Below, piece by piece: positions 43,192 to 52,927 of a stretch of DNA of 64,000 bases. The number at the start of each line of letters is the position of its first letter. Position 1 is the stretch's first letter. Under the pieces are notes generated by a model, which saw only the letters and a list, made by a program, of their open reading frames with translations, searched no databases and was not told the origin of the DNA. The stretch spans positions 62,001-126,000 of the forward strand of contig CANNBP010000009.1 in the NCBI GenBank assembly GCA_947502885.1. The letters run 5' to 3'. The translations under genes and the position numbers were made by a program. This stretch comes from an uncultured Aquimarina sp. (GTDB taxonomy: Bacteria > Bacteroidota > Bacteroidia > Flavobacteriales > Flavobacteriaceae).

Positions 43192-43827
43192 ATGAAAGCA
43201 CTATATAAAAACCCACTAGCCATAATTCTTATTGTCGTATCAATTGCGGTTTTCATTTATTTTGAAGAACATTTGCCTCCTCTTGATCTTTCTCATCTTA
43301 CACCTGGCAATGTTGTAGCTGTATTGGGATACCTATCGGTAATTATGCTCGTGGTCGAACAGTTTATTGAGATTTTTATTGATGACCCTGATTATAAGTT
43401 TAAAAGACAATGTAAAGAGCGTGTTGCAAATATTAATAAATATCTTGAAAAATTAAATACGACAGGTACGCTTGAAAACCCCAACTTTGATCAATTAATC
43501 GATCAAGAAAATCCTGATAAAGTGATCGCGATTATGAAGGAAAAAAAAGAACTAGAGGATGTGCTTGTAGCACACGAACTAAAAAGACAGAGACGTACGC
43601 TTATGATTGGATTTATTCTTGGATTATTGCTTTCTTTTTCAGGTTTACGAATTATGTCAGGTATCGTATTTCATGGTCCCGAAGAAACCTTGTCTAGCGT
43701 TCAGGCTACCATTATACAGGCAATTGATATTATTCTTACCGCCGGTATTATAGCAGGAGGAAGTGATCGTATTCATGGCCTTATAAAAAGAATAAAACGA
43801 ACGTTTCAAACAGAAACTTCTAGATAA
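43192..43827 (+). CDS. Membrane protein of unknown function, 211 residues
   Basis: Four hydrophobic segments are visible: ~8-24, ~40-62, ~138-155 and ~172-190. A charged helical stretch between the second and third (KFKRQCKERVANINKYLEKLN to KKELEDVLVAHELKRQRRT) should lie in the cytoplasm. The C-terminus GGSDRIHGLIKRIKRTFQ is basic. I do not recognise the family. It starts 74 nt after dprA and its end overlaps the converging M48 protease gene by 8 bases. A small hairpin (GTATTT-TTATAG-AAATAC) precedes it. Confidence 0.72.
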   Translation: MKALYKNPLAIILIVVSIAVFIYFEEHLPPLDLSHLTPGNVVAVLGYLSVIMLVVEQFIEIFIDDPDYKFKRQCKERVANINKYLEKLNTTGTLENPNFDQLIDQENPDKVIAIMKEKKELEDVLVAHELKRQRRTLMIGFILGLLLSFSGLRIMSGIVFHGPEETLSSVQATIIQAIDIILTAGIIAGGSDRIHGLIKRIKRTFQTETSR

Positions 43828-45919
43828 GTTGATTTAAGATAGTTGCTTTGTAATCAAGTAATTCTTTTTTATAAAGAAAGTAGTTTCTAGATAAAAAATA
43901 CCCATAGTCATTTAGAGCTGTAAACAGCACTTTAAGATTTTCATCATGGTATTTTTCATTCCTAAAATACACTAAAGTGCTACTAGATAAGTATGCTTCA
44001 AAATTGTCTCTAGTAGCTTTATTAATTTCTGATGAATCCCTAAAGTTGTTTAAGAGGTTTTTGATTAGGGTTTTAAGCTCTTTTTCTAAAGGTAAGATAT
44101 CTCTAAAATTAGAGGTTATCTGTTCGAATGGTGTTGTAAATTGAACAAACTGAAGCTTCTCTGATAAATTTTGAAAAACCCCCATGTGGTGATCGTACTC
44201 TTTATGTATTTTAAAAAACTTTTGGTAAGATTCTTTGAGTTGACCAGTATTGTTTAACTTTTTTTCTATGCTTATAAAAAAATTAAAAATGTCAATATCA
44301 TTTTTCTTTATTTCTTCTATAATCTTTTCAAGTTCTTTTTGAAGTTTAATAATTAAGGCGTTGCTTTCTTTTTGCTTATATTTCTTACCACCATAATCAA
44401 ATGTTCTTACTTTAAGGGTTTTATATGCAATTCTCTTAATGCCTTCTATATCATTTTCTAGTGCAATAGCATGATATAGCATGTTGATTTTGGAGTTGGA
44501 AAACAGCATTGTACTGGTTTTTTCTGTAGACTGATTTATGTTTTTGTCAATATCAAAGGGAATTGGATTTTTATCATCATAATATCCATTAAAAACCTTG
44601 GAAAAAGTATTCTTTGTATACTCTTTTTTACATTCTGACTTAAAATCTTCTAAAGACATTGTGGTCGGAGTTGCTTCATAGGTTACTTCTTTAAATAATT
44701 GTCGAGTAAGTAGTTCTTGCGTTTTATCTATATCATAAAATAAGTCATTGGCAAGTGTTGTAGCTGTATGATTTGTTTTAATTTCTGTAGCTTCTAGTCT
44801 ATTAATTCTTTCTTCAGTACTTGGGTGTGATGTCCATTGATCTTTTATTACCAATTTCGATTTATTGAATTTGTTAAGCTCTTCTAAAGAGATTTCTGGT
44901 AAACCATTAAGAATTGAAAGCTCATCTTGTTTGGCCAAAAAGTTCATTAAGTACTGTTGTTTCTTGTAAACATTTTTACTTGTTTGATTTTCTGATATTT
45001 TTCCTTCATAAAAAGATAAAACCGAATTAAAGGAGTGATCCGCAAGGGGCATTCTAAGCAATGAGCTTTTTAGAGGTTTGTAGCCTGTTATGTTTGAAGC
45101 TATTTCATCTGCATGAAATTCCATTTCTCTGGATAATGCCAAATAATTTTTGTTAACTAGGTTGTACATAATTTGTAACATCCATTTGATACCTTCAACT
45201 ATCACTGAAGCAATCGCTATAAAAATTGAAAAATACCCACTTGAATTAGCCCAATCATTAGTGACTTTGTTATAAGAATCATTATCGTATAACATGTTAA
45301 AAATTACATGATTTACATTGTATACGTAACTTCCTACTTTCATCGTTTTTTGAGAAAAATGACCAAATTCATGTGCTAATATTGCTTTTAATTCTTGTTT
45401 ATGAATAGTGTTCACTAATCCTAATCCTATCTGTAAGTTTTTCTTTACTGGAAAAAACATACTCCAGAAACTTGAATCATAAAATACGGAAGCATTTACG
45501 TCTGGTGATAGATATATTTTTTTTGGAAAACTTGTGCCAACTTGTTTAACAATTTCATCAATGAGTTGAAACAGTTCGGATTCGTCTTTTCTTGTTATTT
45601 CTATAAGATGAGAGCGATCCATTTTGTTAGACTTGAGCAGAAATTTTAATAAAAAGAAAAGTATAAAAAAGCCTAAACTACCTAGGCCAATCCCAAGAGC
45701 TATTCCAAAAAGATTGGTAATAGTTATCGCAATCATTATTCCTCCATATACACATAGGGCAGTTATTGCAAGTGAGAAAAGCAATATTAGAATGTAAACC
45801 AAAACGAAAATGACAATTGCTGTAATTGCTTTGGTGGTATGAACTTTAAATTCTGAAGATAGTTTTACTTCTTTTGAAATCATCTCTTTGTAATTTTGAT
45901 ACAAGACTACAAAAGACAA
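43820..45919 (-). CDS. M48 family membrane metalloprotease
   Basis: This 699-residue protein has two hydrophobic regions near the N-terminus (~30-60 and ~62-95) and the zinc motif HEFGH at residues 183-187. The third ligand Glu lies in SREMEFHADEIA, as in HtpX and Ste24 proteases. The C-terminal ~350 residues are helical, charged and not assigned. The drawn start is TTG at 45919; ATG 45883 (MISKEVKLSS) is an equally good start. It converges with and overlaps the 211-residue membrane protein gene by 8 bases. It could degrade membrane proteins under stress; that is from the family only. Confidence 0.85.
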   Translation of the reverse strand: MSFVVLYQNYKEMISKEVKLSSEFKVHTTKAITAIVIFVLVYILILLFSLAITALCVYGGIMIAITITNLFGIALGIGLGSLGFFILFFLLKFLLKSNKMDRSHLIEITRKDESELFQLIDEIVKQVGTSFPKKIYLSPDVNASVFYDSSFWSMFFPVKKNLQIGLGLVNTIHKQELKAILAHEFGHFSQKTMKVGSYVYNVNHVIFNMLYDNDSYNKVTNDWANSSGYFSIFIAIASVIVEGIKWMLQIMYNLVNKNYLALSREMEFHADEIASNITGYKPLKSSLLRMPLADHSFNSVLSFYEGKISENQTSKNVYKKQQYLMNFLAKQDELSILNGLPEISLEELNKFNKSKLVIKDQWTSHPSTEERINRLEATEIKTNHTATTLANDLFYDIDKTQELLTRQLFKEVTYEATPTTMSLEDFKSECKKEYTKNTFSKVFNGYYDDKNPIPFDIDKNINQSTEKTSTMLFSNSKINMLYHAIALENDIEGIKRIAYKTLKVRTFDYGGKKYKQKESNALIIKLQKELEKIIEEIKKNDIDIFNFFISIEKKLNNTGQLKESYQKFFKIHKEYDHHMGVFQNLSEKLQFVQFTTPFEQITSNFRDILPLEKELKTLIKNLLNNFRDSSEINKATRDNFEAYLSSSTLVYFRNEKYHDENLKVLFTALNDYGYFLSRNYFLYKKELLDYKATILNQLI

Positions 45920-45995
45920 GTATCATTTTTTAATACTCAAAGTTTTTTTTGAAAAAAATTACTTAAAACAATCGTTTCAAAAGACTAAAATCTAC

Positions 45996-46577
45996 TTACC
46001 TATAAAAATTCATTTCATCTATATACTCCCATACTTTTTCTGGAAGTAATGGTCTTATGTTTTTTTCTTCAAGGATAGCTTTTCGTATAAAAGTCGAAGA
46101 GATTTCCATTATGGGAGCATCTATTCTGTGTATTTTTGGATGATTTGTAAATTGATTTTCAACTCCGCCTTTTGCAATACGCGGATACACATAAATATGA
46201 TGCATGTCGAGGATGGCTTCATAGTTTTTCCACTTATGAAGTCCTTTTAGGTTATCCTCTCCCATGATAAGATGAAATTCATCTTTTGGGTATTTTTCTT
46301 TTAAATGAACAAGTGTATTTATAGTGTAATTTGGTTGGGGAAGTTTAAATTCGATATCACTTGGTTTCAATTTTGGATAGGACTGTGTAGCTCTATAGAC
46401 CATTTCATATCGATGATGGTTGTCTAACAAGGAGCTTTTCTTTTTGTGTGGGCTATGTGGTGTAACTACCATCCAGAGTTCGTCTAAGTCAGAATATTCT
46501 GCCATGTGATTGGCTATCGCAAGATGACCTATATGAATAGGGTTAAAAGTCCCAAAGTATAATCCGATTTTTTTCAT
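45996..46577 (-). CDS. nadD: Nicotinate-nucleotide adenylyltransferase
   Basis: This 193-residue enzyme joins ATP and nicotinate mononucleotide in NAD synthesis. It has the nucleotidyltransferase motif YFGTFNPIHIGHL near the N-terminus, TPHSPHKKK, the MGEDNLKGLHKWKN stretch and the C-terminal ISSTFIRK. I chose ATG 46577 (MKKIGLYFG); the drawn upstream start at 46586 adds three residues. It follows gmk on the same strand with 27 nt between, so gmk, yicC and nadD are probably one operon. Confidence 0.95.
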   Translation of the reverse strand: MKKIGLYFGTFNPIHIGHLAIANHMAEYSDLDELWMVVTPHSPHKKKSSLLDNHHRYEMVYRATQSYPKLKPSDIEFKLPQPNYTINTLVHLKEKYPKDEFHLIMGEDNLKGLHKWKNYEAILDMHHIYVYPRIAKGGVENQFTNHPKIHRIDAPIMEISSTFIRKAILEEKNIRPLLPEKVWEYIDEMNFYR

Positions 46578-46604
46578 TAAAAACAAATCTCGTTACTAGA
46601 AGTT

Positions 46605-47177
46605 TTATTTTATAAGAAACTTCTTTACCAATTGATAAACTTCGTTTTTGGCTTTTTCTAAATCATCATTAGTGACAATAGCATCAAATTGTGGTGCTGT
46701 GGCCATTTCTGTAGAAGCTTTGGAAACACGCATGTTGATTTTATCTTCAGATTCAGTTTTACGCTTTTTTAAACGAATCTTTAACTCCTCTATACTTGGG
46801 GGTTTTATGAAAACTGCGAGTGTTCTATCGGGATAAATCCTCTTAATATCTAAACCACCAACTACATCAATATCAAAAATTACATGTTTTCCTTGATCCC
46901 ATAAGCGTTGCACTTCGGATTTTAAAGTACCATAAAAGTTATCCCGATATACTTCTTCCCATTCAAGAAATTCATTGGCTTTGATTTTATCCTTAAAATC
47001 TCTAAGGGATAAAAAGTAATAATCCTTTCCGTGTATTTCGCCTCCACGAGGTTCTCGAGAAGCAGCAGATATAGAAAATCCTAGGTTAAGTTCTTCAAGA
47101 TTAAGTAAATATTTAACTAAAGTAGTTTTTCCACTTCCAGAGGGGGCCGAAAGCACAATAAGTTTACCTTGGTTCAT
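46605..47177 (-). CDS. gmk: Guanylate kinase
   Basis: This 190-residue enzyme phosphorylates GMP to GDP. It has the P-loop SAPSGSGKTTL near residue 9, the GMP-binding SAASREPRGGEIHGKDYYFL segment and RLKKRKTESEDKINMR of the lid region. The length is slightly below the usual ~205. Its start overlaps the stop of the yicC gene by one base (TAATG-like junction), so translation is coupled. nadD follows. Confidence 0.96.
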   Translation of the reverse strand: MNQGKLIVLSAPSGSGKTTLVKYLLNLEELNLGFSISAASREPRGGEIHGKDYYFLSLRDFKDKIKANEFLEWEEVYRDNFYGTLKSEVQRLWDQGKHVIFDIDVVGGLDIKRIYPDRTLAVFIKPPSIEELKIRLKKRKTESEDKINMRVSKASTEMATAPQFDAIVTNDDLEKAKNEVYQLVKKFLIK

Positions 47178-48034
47178 TATAAAACGTTTAGTAGTTGTTC
47201 TTTTATTTTTTCGAGTTCATCTTTCATTTGTACTACTAATTGTTGCATTGGGGCATAATTAGACTTACTACCAATGGTATTGATTTCACGTCCTAATTCT
47301 TGAGTGATAAAACCAAGTTTTTTTCCATTAGAATCAGATGAGTTAAGAGTTGTGGCAAAATATTCAAGGTGATTTGATAGTCGAACTTTTTCTTCTGTAA
47401 TATCAAATTTTTCTAAATAATAAATCAATTCTTGTTCAAAGCGATTTTGATCTGTTTCTTCTTTTAATTCAGAAACTGCCTTGTTTAAGCGTTCTCGAAC
47501 CCCTTCCATTCGTTCAGGATCCATTTTCATTACTTGATTAAGTAATTCTCCAATATTTTTTATGCGAATATTAAAGTCTTTTTCAAGTGCTTTACCCTCA
47601 TCTATACGGTACTTTTCAATTTCAGATAAGGCCTTGGTTAATGCTTCTTTTATTGCATTAAATTCTTTTTCATCAATTTCTTCTCTTTCTGTTTTTAAGG
47701 CATCAGGCATACGAACAGCCATTTTAAGCAATTCTGTGGTATCCCCTTGATGAATACTAGATAATTGCTTGATATACTCCTTTACAACTCCTTCGTTGAC
47801 TTTATTTGATGTTTCTTCGGCAGTAATTTCGACATATAGTCCAAAATCTACTTTACCCCTTGCAAGTTTTTTGGCAATGGTATTTCTCATTTCGAGTTCC
47901 TTTTCTCGATATTGAGAAGGAATTCTGGCATTGAGGTCTAAGTTTTTGCTATTGAGAGATTTAACTTCAATTGTTACTTTTTTTGTGGGTAACTGAAGGA
48001 TAGATTTCCCAAAGCCCGTCATGGATTTAATCAT
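47177..48034 (-). CDS. yicC: YicC/YloC family endoribonuclease
   Basis: This 285-residue protein begins MIKSMTGFGKSI and ends with FITQELGREINTIGSKSNYAPMQQLVVQMKDELEKIKEQLLNVL, both hallmarks of YicC. The N-terminal half is a mixed fold with VEVKSLNSKNLDLNARIP-type sequence; the C-terminal half is helical. E. coli YicC is an RNase that affects small-RNA turnover. The one-base overlap with gmk is a conserved arrangement in many bacteria. Confidence 0.94.
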   Translation of the reverse strand: MIKSMTGFGKSILQLPTKKVTIEVKSLNSKNLDLNARIPSQYREKELEMRNTIAKKLARGKVDFGLYVEITAEETSNKVNEGVVKEYIKQLSSIHQGDTTELLKMAVRMPDALKTEREEIDEKEFNAIKEALTKALSEIEKYRIDEGKALEKDFNIRIKNIGELLNQVMKMDPERMEGVRERLNKAVSELKEETDQNRFEQELIYYLEKFDITEEKVRLSNHLEYFATTLNSSDSNGKKLGFITQELGREINTIGSKSNYAPMQQLVVQMKDELEKIKEQLLNVL

Positions 48035-48132
48035 AAAATAATGCTAAAAATTACACGAAGATAATGAAAAGTAGTGAGGTACGGGTAGTAAGTAAGATTT
48101 ACAAGTCAATAATTACTCTAGGATAAGGTTAA

Positions 48133-48684
48133 CTACGCATTTGGATTTTTGTCTCGTATTTTTTTATAAAGTTTTATTCCCATCATTAATAAGATAGATA
48201 AAGATACGATTCCAATAACTCCATAAATCCAGTTTACTGCATCACGAACGATTACCAAAAAGATTACAGAGAACAAAATAATTGTGGAACCTTCATTCCA
48301 CATACGCATTTGACCAGAGGACCACTTTATAATATCACTTTGTAATTGTTTATAAATGTGGTGACATTTAAGGTGATAAGCAATTAAAAGTATTACAAAG
48401 CCTAATTTTACATGCATCCAAGGTTGTTGTAACCAAGCTGGCATTAATATTAATAACCAAATGGCAAAAAGAGTGGCTAGAATTGCAGAAGGCCACGTAA
48501 TAATAAACCAAAGTCGTTTGGCCATTAGTTTAAATTGTTGGCTCAAAATCTCTTTATCTGGAGATGGTTTTTTTGAGGCTTCTATTTGGTATATGAATAA
48601 TCTAGGGATATAAAATAACCCAGCGAACCATGTGATTACAAAGATAAGGTGCAGTGATTTTATGTAATTATAGTATTCTAACAT
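48133..48684 (-). CDS. hemJ: HemJ-like protoporphyrinogen IX oxidase (CopD/HemJ family)
   Basis: This 183-residue membrane protein has four or five helices. It shows the HemJ pattern YIKSLHLIFVITWFAGLFYIPRLFIYQ with conserved His12, then MAKRLWFIITWPSAI and WMHVKLGFVILLIAYHLKC near the middle. HemJ oxidises protoporphyrinogen IX to protoporphyrin IX, the step before ferrochelatase, whose gene is ~3.2 kb away. No hemG or hemY is visible in the window, which agrees. It lies alone on the minus strand after an untranslated gap of ~100 nt from yicC. Confidence 0.88.
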   Translation of the reverse strand: MLEYYNYIKSLHLIFVITWFAGLFYIPRLFIYQIEASKKPSPDKEILSQQFKLMAKRLWFIITWPSAILATLFAIWLLILMPAWLQQPWMHVKLGFVILLIAYHLKCHHIYKQLQSDIIKWSSGQMRMWNEGSTIILFSVIFLVIVRDAVNWIYGVIGIVSLSILLMMGIKLYKKIRDKNPNA

Positions 48685-48872
48685 TAGTGGAGTAATTCAA
48701 AATATTGGTATGCGCAAGGTATTGAACTAAATATTAATTTTATAGAAGAAATAAAATAAAACTTTTGTTTTTACTTTGATCTATTTGTCATGGCTGTAAA
48801 TGAGGTTGTAATGTTATGGCGTAAGGATAATTTTGGTTACATTATGTCAAGACATTCTTAAATTTTTGAGAT

Positions 48873-49886
48873 ATGGTTATAGAAGGTTTGGTACTTGTTT
48901 TAAGTTGTTTAGGATTGGCACAAGCCCTTTTTCTATGTTTTTATCTTTTTAACTTGAAAAAAGGAAACAGAAGGGCAAATCGATTTTTGGCATTTGTATT
49001 ATTTGGGTTAACTGTAAGAATTACTAAATCTGTTTTTAATAATTATATGCCCTTGGACCCTCTGTTTCGTAATTTAGGTATTTCGGGAATATTTATAACT
49101 GGCCCTTTTTTATGGTTTTATGGCAAGGCATTGTTAGAAAAGAGTAAAACGTTTTCGAGACTATATTATTTACACTTAATCCCTTTCGCTCTTTTTATTT
49201 TGTCTAGCAACTTGATTGGTGATGTTAAAGGCTATGAAGCCTTTTTGAGTTATGGATTAGTAGTTTTTCATCTTGCTATTTATTTGGTTTTGTCCTGGGT
49301 TTATATTTATAAAATGAGGAAAAATGCGAATAACCAACTTTTAAATTGGTACCGAAGCATTGTTATTGGAACTAATCTTATTTGGTGCTTTTATTTGAGT
49401 AACCTTATAGGGTTGATACCCTTTTACATAGGAGGGGCAATTTTTTATTCTTTTTTAATATATGGTTTTTCATATTTGTTATTAAAAAGACATGTTTTTG
49501 CTCTTGAAAAATATAGTAATTCAAATATTGATCGGGTTGCATCAAAGAAATTACTTGAACAAGTAAAGATAATGTTTCAGAATGAAAACATTTATTTAAG
49601 AAATGCTGTTTCGTTAAAATCTGTTGCAAAACAATTAGGGGTAAGTCCACATGAATTGTCACAAGTGATTAATGAAAATGAGCATAAGAATTTTTCTGAA
49701 TTTGTAAATCACTATAGGATAGAAAAAGCTAAAAAACTCCTTGTAGACCAAAGTTATGCTTCAGAAAAAATAGCTACGGTTGCTTATGATTGTGGATTTG
49801 GTAATGTGACCTCTTTTAATTTGGCTTTCAAATCCGAAACTAAACTTACCCCATCTCAGTATAGAAATCAATTTAGTTCTATTTGA
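48873..49886 (+). CDS. Membrane-bound AraC family regulator
   Basis: This 337-residue protein has seven hydrophobic segments over residues ~5-205 (LVLVLSCLGLAQALFLCFYLF to SFLIYGFSYLLLKRHVF) and then an AraC-type DNA-binding domain (~235-337). The two helix-turn-helix units are clear: SVAKQLGVSPHELSQVINEN-like sequence (KSVAKQLGVSPHELSQVI) and KIATVAYDCGFGNVTSFNLAFKSETKLTPSQYRNQF. This 7TM-HTH layout is common in Bacteroidota and suggests direct signal sensing in the membrane. Targets unknown. The ankyrin gene follows after 94 nt. Confidence 0.9.
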   Translation: MVIEGLVLVLSCLGLAQALFLCFYLFNLKKGNRRANRFLAFVLFGLTVRITKSVFNNYMPLDPLFRNLGISGIFITGPFLWFYGKALLEKSKTFSRLYYLHLIPFALFILSSNLIGDVKGYEAFLSYGLVVFHLAIYLVLSWVYIYKMRKNANNQLLNWYRSIVIGTNLIWCFYLSNLIGLIPFYIGGAIFYSFLIYGFSYLLLKRHVFALEKYSNSNIDRVASKKLLEQVKIMFQNENIYLRNAVSLKSVAKQLGVSPHELSQVINENEHKNFSEFVNHYRIEKAKKLLVDQSYASEKIATVAYDCGFGNVTSFNLAFKSETKLTPSQYRNQFSSI

Positions 49887-49980
49887 TCTTTTTTTCGTTT
49901 TAAAGATCATGATTTTTAAAAAGCTTTAATGTCTTTTTTATGATTTTGCGATCAGATAATTAATCAAAATTAGAAAAGTA

Positions 49981-50481
49981 ATGAATCGCAAAATGTTTAT
50001 TAGAAATTCGTTAAGTAGTATAGCGTTTGTGAGTTTTGCACCTTATTTAATGCATTCAAAGTCGGTACAAGAATCAGTTCCTTTACCAATTAATCTAGTA
50101 AAAGAATTTGTTGGTGCGGGACATAGAGATATTGGTAAAGTTAAAGAAATGATACAAGAGTACCCTAATTTGGTATATAGTCGATATGATTGGGGAAATG
50201 GAGATTTTGAAGAAGCAATAGAAGGAGCGGGTCATGTAGGAAACAAAGAAGTTGCAGAGTACCTTATTTCAAAAGGAGCAAGAGTAAACCTTTTTGTGTT
50301 AACTATGCTTGGTAAAATTACCTTGGTTAAGCCAATATTAGAAGCATATCCAGATTTAATTTATGCTAATGGAGCCCATGGATTTACATTATTGCATCAT
50401 GCTAAAATAGGAGGGCAAAGTGAATTTTGTGAGTATCTAAAAGAAAAAGGATTATCAATTACAAAAATGGACATCAAGTAG
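49981..50481 (+). CDS. Exported ankyrin-repeat protein
   Basis: This 166-residue protein has an N-terminal signal-like region (MNRKMFIRNSLSSIAFVSFAP), similar in shape to Tat signals of dehydrogenase-type proteins but without the twin arginine. The rest is ankyrin-like: REFVGAGHRDIGKVKEMIQEYPNLV-type, then GHVGNKEVAEYLISKGARVNLF and GFTLLHHAKIGGQSEFCEYLKEKG. About three repeats are visible. The function is unknown; ankyrins bind proteins. Its end overlaps the converging MATE gene by 8 bases. Confidence 0.82.
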   Translation: MNRKMFIRNSLSSIAFVSFAPYLMHSKSVQESVPLPINLVKEFVGAGHRDIGKVKEMIQEYPNLVYSRYDWGNGDFEEAIEGAGHVGNKEVAEYLISKGARVNLFVLTMLGKITLVKPILEAYPDLIYANGAHGFTLLHHAKIGGQSEFCEYLKEKGLSITKMDIK

Positions 50482-51865
50482 TATTTGATGCTGTAAGCTT
50501 TGTTCTAATCTCTCTGTTAAGAAAATAGCCTGTTACAATTGTTGCTAAAACATCTGCAATCGGAAATGAAATCCAAACTCCTTGTTCTCCAAAAAATTTT
50601 GGAAGAATTAAAATTAAAGGAATAAAAAAGAAACCTTGACGAGATAAGGTTAGTAACAAAGCGGGTATCGCTTTACCAACTGCTTGAAAATATGCTCCTC
50701 CTATCAGTTGGAGTGCAATAATTGGAGTAGCAGCAAAAACTAAACGCATAGGTGTTGCTGTATGAGCAAGTACATATTGGTTTAATGCCAATTCTTTTGC
50801 AGTAAGGTTTGGGTTGTCACTTAAAAATAAAGCAGCAATTTCTGAAGGGAAAATCATTAAGCCAATAAAAATAATTGTTGCAACAATTGCGGCATATTTT
50901 ATTGCTGTATTAATTGATTCCCGTACTCTTTTGTATTGGCGAGCTCCATAGTTATAACCGGCAATGGGTAAAAAACCTTGTGTGACACCAAATACAGGAA
51001 ATAAAGCAAACATTAACATTCTTCCTATTATGGCATAAACAGCAACTAAACCTTCTTGGCCCAGATCAAACAAAATGTTATTCATTAAAAGATAAGTAAT
51101 ACTTACAACTGCTTGACGAGCCATGGTTACTCCTCCTAGTGATGCAATTTCAGAAACTATGTTTTTCTTTAATCGTAAATGGCGAAGTTTTATTTTTAGT
51201 TCAGAGTGTTTTGAAGAAAAGAACCATGCAACATACAAAAAACATGCTAGGTAAGATCCGGTAGTAGCCCAAGCTGCACCATGCATTCCCATGTCCAAAA
51301 GATTGATGAAAATATAGTCCATCAATAAATTACTAACCGTAGGAATAATCATTGCAGTCATTGCAAACTTTGGTTTTCCTTCGGCTCTAATTACAGTATT
51401 ACCCATCATAGCAAAACCAAGGATGGGTACACCGTATAATACAATGATATAGTATATTTTGGCAGGATCAAAAATGTCACCTTTTCCGCCAAATCTTGGA
51501 ATAATGGTGTCGACAAAAATAAGTCCAATTATTACTAGTGAAACTGTAAGGAGTAAGGTGAGGGTGATTTGATTTCCAAATGTTTGTATAGCTTTTTCTT
51601 TGTTGTCTGCTCCCAATGCTCTAGAAATAATACTAGATCCCCCGATACCGATAGACATACCTAAGGCTGCTATAAAAAAAGAAACGGGTAAAACAACATT
51701 AATTGAAGCAATGGCAATAGGGCCAATCCAGTTACCCACAAAAATCGAGTCAATAAGTACATTAAGAGACATTACTAATATACCAATTGATGCAGGAACT
51801 GCTTGTTTGACAAGTAGTTTTCCGATAGACACTGTTCCTAGTGCTTCAGAGGATACTCTTGCCAT
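50474..51865 (-). CDS. MATE family efflux transporter
   Basis: This 463-residue, 12-helix transporter has the two-half MATE plan. The first half starts IGKLLVKQAVPASIGILVMSLNVLIDSIFVGNWIG and the second contains LFPVFGVTQGFLPIAGYNYGARQYKRVRES, both diagnostic. MATE proteins export cationic or other small molecules with Na+ or H+. The start codon overlaps the hemH stop by one base (TAATG-type), so the two are co-translated. A link to porphyrin or metal export is possible but not shown. Confidence 0.93.
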   Translation of the reverse strand: MARVSSEALGTVSIGKLLVKQAVPASIGILVMSLNVLIDSIFVGNWIGPIAIASINVVLPVSFFIAALGMSIGIGGSSIISRALGADNKEKAIQTFGNQITLTLLLTVSLVIIGLIFVDTIIPRFGGKGDIFDPAKIYYIIVLYGVPILGFAMMGNTVIRAEGKPKFAMTAMIIPTVSNLLMDYIFINLLDMGMHGAAWATTGSYLACFLYVAWFFSSKHSELKIKLRHLRLKKNIVSEIASLGGVTMARQAVVSITYLLMNNILFDLGQEGLVAVYAIIGRMLMFALFPVFGVTQGFLPIAGYNYGARQYKRVRESINTAIKYAAIVATIIFIGLMIFPSEIAALFLSDNPNLTAKELALNQYVLAHTATPMRLVFAATPIIALQLIGGAYFQAVGKAIPALLLTLSRQGFFFIPLILILPKFFGEQGVWISFPIADVLATIVTGYFLNREIRTKLTASNTT

Positions 51866-52899
51866 TATGCCATTTGTGTTTTAATAGAAACCCATTCATT
51901 TACCCAATTGGCTAATACATCTGCCCATTCATCGCGATCATTTAAACAAGGAATAGTTGTGAATTCTTTTCCTCCCATTTCATGAAAAATTTCTTCTCCT
52001 TCCATTGCAATCTCTTCTAGAGTTTCTAAACAATCAGAAACAAAAGCAGGTGTAACAATTGCCATTTTTTTAATCCCTTCTTTACCCATACGTTCAATAG
52101 TACGATCGGTATATGGTTGTAACCAAGGATCAAAACCTAAACGAGATTGAAATGATGTCGAATATGTGCCTTCTTGTAATCCCAATTTTTCGGCTACCAT
52201 TTTTGTTGTAGTATAGCATTGGTGTCTATAGCAAAATTCGTGAGATGGTGAAGCTGTATTACAGCAACTTCCATCTATTTTACAATGAGATTTGGTGATG
52301 TCACTTTTCCGTATATGTCTTTCTGGAACACCATGGTACGAAAACAAAAGATGTTCATAATCGAGGTTTTGTATGTTTTCGGCAATGCTCTTAGAAAGAA
52401 TATCAATATACTCAGGTTTTTTGTAGAATGCGGGCACATTTGTTAATGTCATTTTAGGAAAATGAGTCGCACGCAATTCTTCGGCCAAAACAAGAATGGT
52501 TTCTGTAGTTGCCATAGCAAACTGTGGATAAAGAGGGATAATCATAACTTCATCTACTCCTTTGTCATGCAATTCTTGAAGCCCTTTTTTTATATTCATC
52601 GATCCATAGCGCATGGCTAAACTCACTGGAATCAAAGTACGATCAGCAACCTTATTTTGTAATCTTTCTGAAAGAACAATTAATGGAGAGCCTTCATCCC
52701 ACCATATTTTTTGATATGCAGCTGCAGACTTTTTAGGTCTAGTATTTAGAATAATCCCCTTAACAAGTAAAGTACGTGCCCATAATGGTACATCAATAAC
52801 CCTGGGGTCCATAAGAAATTCGCCAAGATATTTTTTTACATCTTTTGGATCTGTACTGTCTGGTGATCCTAGATTAACAAGAAGGACTCCTTTACTCAT
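51865..52899 (-). CDS. hemH: Ferrochelatase
   Basis: This 344-residue enzyme inserts Fe2+ into protoporphyrin IX. It has GVLLVNLGSPDSTDPKDVKKYLGEFLMD at the N-terminus, the catalytic LLFSYHGVPERHIRKSD motif with the metal-binding His, a Cys-rich stretch (HCKIDGSCCN) and TSFQSRLGFDPWLQPYTD, then TPAFVSDCLETLEEI. All are canonical. The Cys residues near 210-215 could ligate a [2Fe-2S] cluster, as in some ferrochelatases; this is inference. It is followed by the overlapping MATE gene. Confidence 0.96.
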   Translation of the reverse strand: MSKGVLLVNLGSPDSTDPKDVKKYLGEFLMDPRVIDVPLWARTLLVKGIILNTRPKKSAAAYQKIWWDEGSPLIVLSERLQNKVADRTLIPVSLAMRYGSMNIKKGLQELHDKGVDEVMIIPLYPQFAMATTETILVLAEELRATHFPKMTLTNVPAFYKKPEYIDILSKSIAENIQNLDYEHLLFSYHGVPERHIRKSDITKSHCKIDGSCCNTASPSHEFCYRHQCYTTTKMVAEKLGLQEGTYSTSFQSRLGFDPWLQPYTDRTIERMGKEGIKKMAIVTPAFVSDCLETLEEIAMEGEEIFHEMGGKEFTTIPCLNDRDEWADVLANWVNEWVSIKTQMA

Positions 52900-52919
52900 A
52901 GTGATTATCTTTTACGGGG

Positions 52920-52927
52920 CAAAAATA
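52920..52927 (-). promoter_or_regulatory. -7 promoter element upstream of hemH
   Basis: On the minus strand TATTTTTG matches TANNTTTG exactly and ends 20 bases before the hemH ATG. A TTTTG lies 23 bases further upstream, at the outer limit of accepted -33/-7 spacing. Confidence 0.5.
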
